This document shows, in pieces, positions 22,149 to 32,600 of a DNA stretch of 64,000 bases. The position numbers and the translations under genes are program-made. Origin of the DNA: Crotalaria pallida (Eukaryota > Streptophyta > Magnoliopsida > Fabales > Fabaceae); assembly GCA_037953625.1 (NCBI GenBank), contig CM075656.1:64313001-64377000 (forward strand), in the 5' to 3' direction. A model generated the notes under the pieces. The model saw only the letters and a program-made list of their open reading frames with translations. It was not told the DNA's origin and did not search any database. Each line of letters begins with the position of its first letter. The first letter of the stretch is position 1.

Positions 22149-24313
22149 TTAACCTACAGTCGGCTTGCCCTTAGTCCATCCCTTCGACAAGACCCGACCA
22201 CTAAGGGTTATTTCTTTTCCCCACTTTCACATATCATTCTTTCATTTCCTCAAGCCACTTGGCACAATCACGTCATTCCATAGGAATTCACGTAGCTCTC
22301 GTCAGCGATCATTTCCATCTTGGGATCCGCCAGCACAATCTCAGCTCCACGAGTGTAATCTCCTTGTCCGGTGCATTGTTGCTCCACCACATTTCTTTGA
22401 CTCACATTGTGCATCGCTCTTTCGCTTGTCTTTACGTTATACTTTCTCTTTTATGTTCTTGTTATCATTCATAATAACATCCAGATTCAATCCACAGAAT
22501 ATAATACTCTTCACAATAAAATAGTAAAAGAACCAACATAAAATAGTAATAAGCATGCATCAGTTTAATAAAACATAAAACACATAACACATAATAGCTC
22601 ACGTAAACCTTTCCTCATCACCACACGGGCAACTAAGTTACGAGCTCACCGCACTCTCACTCACTTACTTACCTCTTATTCCAGCAAGAGAAACACTTTG
22701 ACCTCGGAAATCTCTAGCTTATCTTTGAGAATTGCTCCCACCGTCTACTGAATTACCTCGAGGTAAATAAATACACTTTTATTAAAAACCATTTCAATTA
22801 AAAAAAATCACAACTTGGTCTCTTGAATAGAAAATCCTTTACTCTCTTTATTGTATTCTTTAAAATACAAATATTTATCAAAACAACTCTCAATCTTTTC
22901 TTATTCTTGAAATCCTTTAAAAATCATTTGAAAACTCATATTAAAATAAATAAAGAATTAATTTATGTGGCTGTATGGAAAAAGTCCAGCCACCTTTTTA
23001 AGTTGTAAAACATTGAAAATCAACAATTTTCATTCTAACTTTTAATACATTAAATAACACTTGAAATCCACCCTTTTTACAACTCAAAAACACTTTTTAA
23101 AATTGAAATACCTTGAAATAAAATCTTGGACAGCAAAGGACAAAAAAAAAATCAAACCATGAAAATACTTTTGAAAATAATCAAATATAATTTCCCATTT
23201 TCTTTATCAAAACCGAATTGAACAAAACCAAAACAACACAATTTAAATAATTTTTCTCAAAATAAAAACACAAAACATAATCATTTCAATGAGTCAATCA
23301 CATGCAAAAAGAATCTAGCCTATTTAACCTAGTATAGGCCGAATCATCATCATAGGAAAAACAAGTCTTTGATGCACTTTTTCTTCATGCAAAAACCATA
23401 AAATATTAAATCAAAAATATGCATTTTCAAACACATGGTTTAGAAAAATACCACTCCCTTTTCTTTACAAAACCGTGACCTCTATGTCACTTCAAACATG
23501 TTTTCATTTTTATATTTTCTTTTGCATGTGCTTCTAAAAATCATTTAAGGTAAAAGAGAATCACATGCATGAACTTTTATGAAAAACAATCATGATTTCT
23601 TTTATTTTCAAAGCTTGACCGAAAACAACTTCACAAAACCAAGAGGAAAACTTAAATCTTTAGCTTTCAAACACTCATGAACCTAGATCAAAGTAAAACC
23701 ATTTTGCAAAAGTTGTTTTTCCTTGTTTTCTCATCAAAACCGTGACATGCAAACCAAGAAACAAGACTTTTTGAGTTCAAAAATCACATGCAAGACTTCA
23801 AGATCAAAGCTATTGAAAATCAAGGCAAGAATCAAATCTTTTTCAAGATCAAAACAATAGATCAAAGTCTTTTTGAAAAGAAAACCAAAGATCAAAGCTT
23901 AGAAAAATCAAAGTTAAAATCAAAGCATTTAAACCACTTAAATCAACTTTAACACACATCAACCCAACATGCATGAACTCAAAACAAAATAAAAATCATC
24001 ACAACCTAATTTTCTAGACATGGCCGAATGGTAGAGTCCATGGTTTAAGGTTCTACAAGTTTTATGTGGCTCTTGAAACTCAAGATCAAAGCTAAACAAT
24101 GACAGACAAACATAGATCTACAAGAAAATTAGACATGCAACAACAAATAAACCTTACAAGACTTGGAAAATGAAAACTACTCCTAACACTCTATGATCTT
24201 CGAATAAAACAAAGAAAAAGAGAAGATCTTCAACCACCTTCACTTGATCTTCAAGGAATCCTAAAGCTTTTGGGTTTGATCTCCTTCTTCTCCTCTCCTC
24301 CAAGCTCTCAGTT

Positions 24314-24330
24314 TCTCTCTCTCTCTCTCT
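24314..24330. repeat. TC/GA microsatellite in the leader region of the element 2 LTR
   Basis: A run of alternating T and C on plus (GA in the sense strand), followed by further TCTCTC near 24334. It lies about 110 bp downstream of the TATA box in the sense direction, where plant 5' leaders often carry GA/CT repeats. Confidence 0.7.
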
Positions 24331-24441
24331 ATGTCTCTCTCTAAGATCTTGATGACACTCTTAGAATTGTGTTTAGGAAATGAATGGGAAATGAAATGGG
24401 AAATGTGAAGGAAAGAGTTGGAAATGAACTAGGATTGTGGG

Positions 24442-24449
24442 CTTATATA
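24442..24449 (-). promoter_or_regulatory. Putative TATA box of the element 2 LTR
   Basis: The minus strand reads TATATAAG, a strong plant TATA consensus, about 570 bp into the LTR. Downstream in the sense direction comes a pyrimidine-rich stretch and then the GA repeat, as in plant core promoters. As the 3' LTR, transcription from it would run into block B, antisense to the satellite numbering. The start site would be near 24415; this is inferred. Confidence 0.5.
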
Positions 24450-24961
24450 GACCATCGAACAATTCCCTTCTTGCCCTTGAAATAATTCGGCCAAGAGTGT
24501 TGCTTAAAGGGTAAAATTGGCTTCATAAAAGCTTGCATGGCTCAAAGCCAAGCCATGAGACAAATGGAGTAAAATTAGGCTTAATCCTTGATCCTATTGG
24601 TTGGTCAATCTCTTAACTATACTTTCCACTAAACTAAACCTACATGCTACTAGTCTACTACCTTAGGGTTCAAGAAAGTCAAAACTCTATGCATGCACAT
24701 ACATACATATACGGTCGAACATACACATGCACACACATACACATAGAAAATCATTTTTATTTCTTTTCTCATAAAATCACAATTTCTTAAAAATACCAAA
24801 TATCAAATTCTTAATTATTTCAACTTAAAAACTTAATTCCAAAACTCGTAATATTTTCTCACAAAAGTATCATTTTCTTTAAAATCATTTATCACTTGAA
24901 ATCATAAAAGAAATTCAATTCAAGAAATTTTCTTTCAAAACACCCTTTTTAAAACACTTTC

Positions 24962-27900
24962 TCAACATAATCTCTTTATCATTAAAACAAATACGAGGTA
25001 TTCAGACGGGGTGTTACATTCTCCCCAACTTGGAGATTTCTCGTCCCCGAGAAATGCAGTACCTGAAGCAAACAGGTGTGGGGAAGAACTTCTCATCTTA
25101 CTCTCAAGCTCCCATGTCGCATCTTCTCCATTATTCCGACTCCATACTACCTTAACTAAGGGAATATCTTTTCCTCTTAACCTCTTAACACTACTACCAT
25201 CTATCCTTAGGGGTAAAGCCTCAAATGTAAGATTTTCCTTTAGTTGTACCGAATCGGGTTCAATGATGTGTGAAGGATCATGAACATATTTTCTCAATTG
25301 GGATACATGAAAGACATTATGCAAGTTCGAAAGAAAAGGAGGTAAGGCAATTTGATAGGCTAAAGGTCCTATTCGTTTAAGAATTGGGTAAGGTCCAATA
25401 AAACGAGGTGTAAGTTTTTGGGTTTTGAGCATTCTACCAATTCCAGTAGTTGGCACTACTTTCATGAATACAAAATCTCCTTCATTGAATTCCAGCGGAC
25501 TTCTCCTCTTATCCTGATAACTCTTCTGTCTACTTTGAGCAGTCCTCATCCTTTCCTGAATTAGCCTCACTTTTTTATTTGTCTGCTGCACTACGTCCGG
25601 TCCTATTATCAAATGCTCACAAGTCTCGAACCAACACAATGGCGTTCTACACTTTCTACCGTATAGAGCTTCATACGGTGCCATTCCGATACTTGAATAA
25701 AAACTATTGTTGTAGGTAAACTCAATCAGATGCAGAAAAGAATCCCAATCACTAGCACTCTCAATCACACAAGCTCTCAACAAATCTTCTAACGTTTGGA
25801 TAGTTCGCTCTGACTGTCCGTCCATTTGTGGATGATATGCGAAACTTAAATCCAACTTGGTTCCGACTGTTGCTTGCAAACTGACCCAAAACTTCGAAGT
25901 GAAACGTGGATCTCTGTCTAATACTATACTTGAGGGTACTCCATGCAATCGTACTACTTCTTTCAAATATAGCTCAGCCAGCCTATCCATTGAATACTTC
26001 ATATTGACAGGAATAAACCGTGCCGTCTTCGTCAATCTGTCCACGATTACCCAAATAGCATCATAACCTTTCCGAGTCTTTGGAAATCCCGAGACAAAAT
26101 CCATGGTGACACAATCCCATTTCCAGATTGGTACTTCCAACGGTCGGAATTCACCACCAGGCTTCTTATGCTCAACCTTTGCTTTTTGACACGTCAGACA
26201 TCGTGATACATACTCCGCCACTTCTCTCTTCATTCCAGGCCACCAAAATACCTTCTTGAGAACTTGATACATTTTCTGAGAACCAGGGTGTAGACTCAAC
26301 CTACTCTTGTGAGCTTCCTCCAGTATCATTCCCTTTATCTCTACATTATCCGGTACACAGACACGATCCTTATATCTTAACACTCCATCACCACTAATCT
26401 TGAATTCTACTTCTTTCCCTTTTTTCGAAAGCTCCTTCTTAGCTTGAAGTTCCTCGTCCTTCAGCTGGAGTTCCTTTATCTGTTCTATAAATCCACTCGA
26501 AACAGTCAGCTGTCCCAATATCATACTCTTCGGTCTTAACTCCACTCCTAAATTCAGATCCCGAAATTCCTCAAGTAACTCCAACTCCTTGATCATCAAT
26601 GCAGACACATGCAATGACTTCCTACTTAAAGCATCAGCAACTACGTTCGCCTTTCCAGGATGATATTGTAGCTCGATATCGTAGTCCTTTAGGAATTCCA
26701 TCCACCGTCTCTGACGCATATTTAGCTCCTTTTGTTCGAACAGATACTTCAGACTCTTGTGATCGCTGAAAACTTCAACCCTTACACCGTACAAATAGTG
26801 CCTCCATATCTTCAGAGCAAACACTATTGCCGCTAGTTCCAAATCATGAGTCGGGTAATTGAGCTCATGAATCTTCAGTTGCCGTGAAGCATAAGCCACT
26901 ACTTTCCGCTCTTGCATCAATACACATCCTAATCCTTGTTTCGAAGCGTCACAGTACACACAGAAAGACTTCGTCGTATCCGGTAGAACTAACACTGGTG
27001 CGGTTGTCAACCTCTTCTTCCATTCTTGGAAATTCTCCTTGCATTTCGCCGACCATTCGAATTGTTGACCTTTCCTTGTCAGCTTCGTCAATGGCAAGGA
27101 CAAACGAGAAAATCCCTCGATAAACCGACGATAATATCCCGCTAATCCTAAGAAACTACGGATCTCCGTCACAGATGTTGGTGTCTTCCATCCCAACACA
27201 GCTTCCACCTTTGCAGGATCTACTGCAATTCCGTCCTTCGAGATTACATGCCCCAAGAAGTGCACTGAGTCCAACCAGAAATCGCACTTCGACAACTTAG
27301 CATAGAGCTGCTTGTCCTTCAGCATTGTCAGGACTGTCTTTAAATGCTCAGCGTGTTCCTCCTTAGTCTTGGAATAAATCAAAATATCGTCGATAAATAC
27401 GACAACAAATGAATCCAAGTAAGGATGAAAAATTCTATTCATGTAGTCCATGAATATCACAGGAGTATTCGTTACACCGAAAGGCATAACCAGATACTCG
27501 TAATGACCATAACGAGTTCTGAAAGCAGTCTTGGGAATATCTTCCTCCTTCACTCTTATCTGATGATATCCCGATCTAAGGTCGATCTTGGAAAATACAG
27601 TCGCTCCCTTCAATTGATCCAGCAAGTCATCAATTCTGGGCAGAGGGTACTTGTTCTTAATTGTCACCTTGTTCAATTGCCGATAATCCGTACACAAACG
27701 CATACTACCATCCTTCTTCTTGACGAATAAAATCGGTGCTCCCCAGGGTGAAAAACTAGGCCTTATCATTTTCTTCTCCAACATCTCTTCCAATTGCTTC
27801 TTCAATTCAGCTAACTCCGCCGGAGCCATCCTATAAGGTGCTTTAGAAATCGGTCCAGTTCCAGGTATCACGTCAATTGAGAATTCCACTTCTCGAATTG

Positions 27901-28969
27901 GCGGTAAACCAGGTATCTCTTCCGGAAAAACTTCGGGAAAATCCCGTACTACGGGTAATTCATGCAGTTCCTTGTCCTTCTTGACATCCAATGAAGCCAG
28001 AAATAGGTAAGCTACCGCGCCGTCCTTCAATGAAGTTCGAATTTGCTTGGCAGATAAATGCTCAAGGTCATTGGGTTTAGGCAAAGAAGATTGGGTTTCG
28101 CTAAAGACTAACGATTTTTCGGAACAGTTCAGAAGAACATGATTCCTAGTAAGCCAGTCCATTCCTAATATAATGTCTATTTGAGAAAGGGGTAGTTGAA
28201 TCAAATCAACAAAATAAGTGTTTCCTTCTATTTCTAAAGGACAATTAGGACAATAAGTGGACACAATCACAGGCTTATCAGTAGGAGTAGAAACAATCAA
28301 GTTATAGGGTAAAGCATCTACTTTCAAATTTAATCTATTCACCACATCATGATAAATAAAGGAATGAGTAGCACCCGAATCATACAATACTAACAAGGAA
28401 TTCTTATAAATGAAACAGTCACCTTGGATAAGATTAGCAGCATTCGCAGCTTCAGCTCCGCTCATCGTAAACACTCTCCCTGGCATAGTTGGACGATTTG
28501 CATTCCCCGAATTAGTCGTTCGCTTAGGCTCCCTGCAGTCTCTCGCCATGTGACCAGGCTTATCGCAGTTGTAGCAGTTCGAATTCCTTGGTGGACACAT
28601 CAGACCAAAATGATTGCGACCACACTTGTTGCAATGAGGAGGTACGTTCCCTGATCTCACTCTACCGAAACTATTACGATTACCGCTGCCACGATCCATA
28701 AAATTCCCTCCATAGCTGTTGCCCCCACGGTTTCCATCGCGATTACCGTTGCCTCCAAAGCTTCCGCCTTGACCGCTTCCTCCAAAACGTAAATCTCTCC
28801 TTTCGCTCGAACCAGAATATGGGTGCGAACTCCTATATCTTCCTCCGGAATCTCTATGAAAAGGAAAATTACGAGCCGGTCCATGAGATGAAGAAGGGTT
28901 CACTACCCTATCAGCTGCTCCTCTTGCTTTCAATCCTCCCTCATACATACGACGTAGAGGGTGAAGCAA
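24962..28969 (-). CDS. Element 2 gag-pol polyprotein, N-terminally truncated
   Basis: An open frame of 1335 codons without a stop. The first few codons (28969-28953) are satellite, so the true gag start is missing. In order (approximate residues): Gly/Arg-rich gag tail 10-110; zinc knuckles 113-145 (CNKCGRNHFGLMC, CYNCDKPGHMARDC); aspartic protease LYDSGATHSFI at 196; reverse transcriptase with SKIDLRSGYHQI and FIDDILIYS at 460-535; RNase H from VYCDASKQG at 670 to ADALSRK at 785; integrase zinc region 885-930; integrase core with MDF, LDRDPRF and SERTIQTLED at 955-1065; chromodomain with IPLVKVVWSRNN and ATWELE at 1268-1292. All catalytic residues I looked for are present. The frame runs through the polypurine tract and stops 19 codons inside the LTR, adding an atypical tail. 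Confidence 0.92.
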   Translation of the reverse strand: MLHPLRRMYEGGLKARGAADRVVNPSSSHGPARNFPFHRDSGGRYRSSHPYSGSSERRDLRFGGSGQGGSFGGNGNRDGNRGGNSYGGNFMDRGSGNRNSFGRVRSGNVPPHCNKCGRNHFGLMCPPRNSNCYNCDKPGHMARDCREPKRTTNSGNANRPTMPGRVFTMSGAEAANAANLIQGDCFIYKNSLLVLYDSGATHSFIYHDVVNRLNLKVDALPYNLIVSTPTDKPVIVSTYCPNCPLEIEGNTYFVDLIQLPLSQIDIILGMDWLTRNHVLLNCSEKSLVFSETQSSLPKPNDLEHLSAKQIRTSLKDGAVAYLFLASLDVKKDKELHELPVVRDFPEVFPEEIPGLPPIREVEFSIDVIPGTGPISKAPYRMAPAELAELKKQLEEMLEKKMIRPSFSPWGAPILFVKKKDGSMRLCTDYRQLNKVTIKNKYPLPRIDDLLDQLKGATVFSKIDLRSGYHQIRVKEEDIPKTAFRTRYGHYEYLVMPFGVTNTPVIFMDYMNRIFHPYLDSFVVVFIDDILIYSKTKEEHAEHLKTVLTMLKDKQLYAKLSKCDFWLDSVHFLGHVISKDGIAVDPAKVEAVLGWKTPTSVTEIRSFLGLAGYYRRFIEGFSRLSLPLTKLTRKGQQFEWSAKCKENFQEWKKRLTTAPVLVLPDTTKSFCVYCDASKQGLGCVLMQERKVVAYASRQLKIHELNYPTHDLELAAIVFALKIWRHYLYGVRVEVFSDHKSLKYLFEQKELNMRQRRWMEFLKDYDIELQYHPGKANVVADALSRKSLHVSALMIKELELLEEFRDLNLGVELRPKSMILGQLTVSSGFIEQIKELQLKDEELQAKKELSKKGKEVEFKISGDGVLRYKDRVCVPDNVEIKGMILEEAHKSRLSLHPGSQKMYQVLKKVFWWPGMKREVAEYVSRCLTCQKAKVEHKKPGGEFRPLEVPIWKWDCVTMDFVSGFPKTRKGYDAIWVIVDRLTKTARFIPVNMKYSMDRLAELYLKEVVRLHGVPSSIVLDRDPRFTSKFWVSLQATVGTKLDLSFAYHPQMDGQSERTIQTLEDLLRACVIESASDWDSFLHLIEFTYNNSFYSSIGMAPYEALYGRKCRTPLCWFETCEHLIIGPDVVQQTNKKVRLIQERMRTAQSRQKSYQDKRRSPLEFNEGDFVFMKVVPTTGIGRMLKTQKLTPRFIGPYPILKRIGPLAYQIALPPFLSNLHNVFHVSQLRKYVHDPSHIIEPDSVQLKENLTFEALPLRIDGSSVKRLRGKDIPLVKVVWSRNNGEDATWELESKMRSSSPHLFASGTAFLGDEKSPSWGECNTPSEYLVFVLMIKRLC
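25019..25030 (-). other. Polypurine tract of element 2
   Basis: The minus strand reads AGTTGGGGAGAA immediately before the LTR start TGTAACACCC. It lies inside the pol reading frame. Confidence 0.85.
28953..28957. repeat. Right target-site duplication of element 2 (CGTAG)
   Basis: CGTAG resumes the satellite right after the truncated gag and runs on as AGGGTGAAGCAAGAG, exactly in phase with the monomer interrupted at 20445. Confidence 0.75.
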
Positions 28970-29689
28970 GAGTCGTTGGAGGCTCTAACAAGTGTAGAAT
29001 GGTTAAGAGAGTATTCTAAAGGCATAGGATGGTCTAGGAATGTGTATTAGGACATATAAGAACCTTTAGAAGGATCCTAAACACTCCTTGGTGCCCCAAG
29101 GGATGTAGAGGGTGAAGCATGAGTCCTTGGAGGCTCTACCAAGTGTAGAATGGTTAAGAGAGTATTCTAAAATCTTAGAATGGTCTACGAATTTTTATTT
29201 GGACGTATAAGAACCTTTTGGATGATCCTAAACACTCCTTGGTGCCCTAAGGTACGTAGAGGGTGAAACATGAGTCGTAGGAGAGTCTAACAATTGTAGA
29301 ATGGTTATAAGCGTATTCTATTGGCTTAAAATGATCTAGGAATGTGTATTAGGACATATAAGAACCTTTAAAATGATCCTAAACACTACTTGGTGCCCCA
29401 AGGGATGTAAAGGGTGAAGCATGAGTCCTTGGAGGCTCTAACAAGCGTTAAATGGTTAAGAGAGTATTCTAAAAAGACTTAGAATGGTCTACGAATGTGT
29501 ATTAGGACATATAAGAACCTTTTGAATGATCCTAAACACTCCTTGGTGCCCCAAGGGATGTAGAGGGTGAAGCATGAGTCGTTGGAGGCTCTAACAAGTG
29601 TAGAATGGTTAATAGAGTATTCTAAAGGCTTAGGATGGTCTAGGAATGTGTATTAGGACATTTAAGAACCTTTAGAATGATCCTAAACA

Positions 29690-32600
29690 CTCCTTGGGGC
29701 CCCAAGGGATGTAGAGGGTGAAGCATGAGTCCTTGGAGGCTCTAACAAGTGTAGAATGGTTAAGAGAGTATTCTAAAACCTTAGAATGGTTTACGAATTT
29801 GTATTAGGACATATAAGAACTTTTGAATGATCCTAAACACTCTTTGGTGCCCCAAGGTACGTAGAGGGTGAAGCATGAGTCGTTGGAGAGTCTAACAAGT
29901 GTAGAATGGTTATGAAAGTATTATAACGGCTTATAATGGTCTAGGAATGTGTATTAGGACATATAAGAACCTTTAGAATGATCCTAAACACTCCTTGGTG
30001 CCCCAAGTGATGTAGAGGGTGAAGCATGAGTCCTTGGAGGCTCTAACAAGTGTAAAATAGTTAAGAGAGTATTCTAAAAAGACTTAGAATGGTCTACGAA
30101 TGTGTATTAGGACATATAAGAACCTTTTGAATGATCCTAAACACTCCTTGGTGCCCTAAGGAACGTAGAAGGTGAAGCATGAGTCGTTGGAGAGTCTAAC
30201 AAGTTTAGAATGTTTTTGAGAGTATTCTAAAGGCCTAGAATGGTCTAGGAATGTGTATTAGGACATATAAGAACCTTAAGAATGATCCTAAACACTCCTT
30301 GGTGCCCCAAGGGACGTAGAGGGTGAAGCATGAGTCGTTGGAGGCTCTACCAAGTGTAGAATGGTTAAGAGATAATTCTAAATTCTTAGAATGGTCTACG
30401 AATTTTTATTTGGACGTATAAGAACCTTTTGGATGATCCTAAACACTCCTTGGTGCCCTAAGGTACGTAGAGGGTGAAACATGAGTCGTAGGAGAGTCTA
30501 ACAATTGTAGAATGGTTATAAGCGTATTCTATCGGCTTAAAATGATCTAGGAATGTGTATTAGGACATATAAGAACCTTTAAAATGATCCTAAACACTAC
30601 TTGGTGCCCCAAGGGATGTAAAGGGGGAAGCATGAGTCCTTGGAGGCTCTAACAAGCGTTAAATGGTTAAGAGAGTATTCTAAAAAGACTTAGAATGGTC
30701 TACGAATGTGTATTAGGACATATAAGAACCTTTTGAATGATCCTAAACACTCCTTGGTGCCCCAAGGGATGTAGAGGGTGAAGCATGAGTCCTTGGAGGC
30801 TCTAACAAGTGTAGAATGGTTAAGAGAGTATTCTAAAACCTTAGAATGGTTTACGAATTTGTATTAGGACATATAAGAACTTTTGAATGATCCTAAACAC
30901 TCTTTGGTGCCCCAAGGTACGTAGAGGGTGAAGCATGAGTCGTTGGAGAGTCTAACAAGTGTAGAATGGTTATGAAAGTATTATAACGGCTTATAATGGT
31001 CTAGGAATGTGTATTAGGACATATAAGAACCTTTAGAATGATCCTAAACACTCCTTGGTGCCCCAAGTGATGTAGAGGGTGAAGCATGAGTCCTTGGAGG
31101 CTCTAACAAGTGTAAAATAGTTAAGAGAGTATTCTAAAAAGACTTAGAATGGTCTACGAATGTGTATTAGGACATATAAGAACCTTTTGAATGATCCTAA
31201 ACACTCCTTGGTGCCCTAAGGAACGTAGAAGGTGAAGCATGAGTCGTTGGAGAGTCTAACAAGTTTAGAATGTTTTTGAGAGTATTCTAAAGGCCTAGAA
31301 TGGTCTAGGAATGTGTATTAGGACATATAAGAACCTTAAGAATGATCCTAAACACTCCTTGGTGCCCCAAGGGACGTAGAGGGTGAAGCATGAGTCGTTG
31401 GAGGCTCTACCAAGTGTAGAATGGTTAAGAGATAATTCTAAATTCTTAGAATGGTCTACGAATTTTTATTTGGACGTATAAGAACCTTTTGGATGATCCT
31501 AAACACTCCTTGGTGCCCTAAGGTACGTAGAGGGTGAAACATGAGTCGTAGGAGAGTCTAACAATTGTAGAATGGTTATAAGCGTATTCTATCGGCTTAA
31601 AATGATCTAGGAATGTGTATTAGGACATATAAGAACCTTTAAAATGATCCTAAACACTACTTGGTGCCCCAAGGGATGTAAAGGGGGAAGCATGAGTCCT
31701 TGGAGGCTCTAACAAGCGTTAAATGGTTAAGAGAGTATTCTAAAAAGACTTAGAATGGTCTACGAATGTGTATTAGGACATATAAGAACCTTTTGAATGA
31801 TCCTAAACACTCCTTGGTGCCCCAAGGGATGTAGAGGGTGAAGCATGAGTCGTTGGAGGCTCTAACAAGTGTAAAATGGTTAATAGAGTATTCTAAAGGC
31901 TTTGGATGGTCTAGGAATGTGTATTAGGACATTTAAGAACCTTTAGAATGATCCTAAACACTCCTTGGGGCCCCAAGGGATGTAGAGGGTGAAGCATGAG
32001 TCCTTGGAGGCTCTAACAAGTGTAGAATGGTTAAGAGAGTATTCTAAAACCTTAGAATGGTTTACGAATTTGTATTAGGACATATAAGAACCTTTTGAAT
32101 GATCCTAAACACTCTTTGGTGCCCCAAGGTACGTAGAGGGTGAAGCATGAGTCGTTGGAGAGTCTAACAAGTGTAGAATGGTTATGAAAGTATTATAAGG
32201 CTTATAATGGTCTAGGAATGTGTATTAGGACATATAAGAACCTTTAGAATGATCCTAAACACTCCTTGGTGCCCCAAGTGATGTAGAGGGTGAAGCATGA
32301 GTCCTTGGAGGCTCTAACAAGTGTAAAATAGTTAAGAGAGTATTCTAAAAAGACTTAGAATGGTCTACGAATGTGTATTAGGACATATAAGAACCTTTTG
32401 AATGATCCTAAACACTCCTTGGTGCCCTAAGGAACGTAGAAGGTGAAGCATGAGTCGTTGGAGAGTCTAACAAGTTTAGAATGTTTTTGAGAGTATTCTA
32501 AAGGCCTAGAATGGTCTAGGAATGTGTATTAGGACATATAAGAACCTTAAGAATGATCCTAAACACTCCTTGGTGCCCCAAGGGACGTAGAGGGTGAAGC

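Larger units (their letters stand above)
20446..25018 (-). repeat. Single LTR of element 2 (4573 bp)
   Basis: It begins TGTAACAACC and ends GGGTGTTACA on the plus strand, with the polypurine tract next to it at 25019. In the sense direction the first 570 bp hold a TATA box at about 24445 and then a GA/CT-rich leader-like region. A long AT-rich stretch (about 24000-22800), a more balanced stretch (22500-20900) and the shared TTTCAG|GTACGG motif near the end follow. Several short frames occur (for example 21735-22109 and 22165-22524 on plus), but none has a recognisable domain and I do not call them genes. Confidence 0.85.
20446..28952 (-). mobile_element. Element 2: 5'-truncated Ty3/gypsy chromovirus with an intact pol frame
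   Basis: On the minus strand the order is partial gag, protease, RT, RNase H, integrase, chromodomain, polypurine tract (25019-25030) and one LTR (20446-25018). The 5' LTR, primer site and the N-terminal half of gag are absent, and the sequence changes straight from gag to satellite at about 28952. The flanks show CGTAG on both sides in satellite phase. The protein is clearly related to element 1 (same motifs and gene order), but the LTR differs in length and sequence, so it is another family of the same clade. It cannot replicate on its own, lacking a promoter LTR upstream and a primer site. Confidence 0.92.

Noticed and set aside
20893..22524. Frames of 60-124 codons on both strands in the element 2 LTR (20893-21219, 21175-21543, 21735-22109, 22165-22524)
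   Set aside because: Considered as a captured gene in the long LTR. No recognisable motif, no consistent start context, and overlapping frames on both strands give no support.
25011..28654. Plus-strand frames opposite element 2 pol (25011-25283, 26884-27123, 27425-27730, 28424-28654)
   Set aside because: Antisense shadows of the long gag-pol frame.
28953..28969. Satellite codons at the start of the element 2 frame as a new gene start
   Set aside because: The frame only happens to continue into the satellite for a few codons, and its first codon is TTG. There is no evidence of a chimeric gene.
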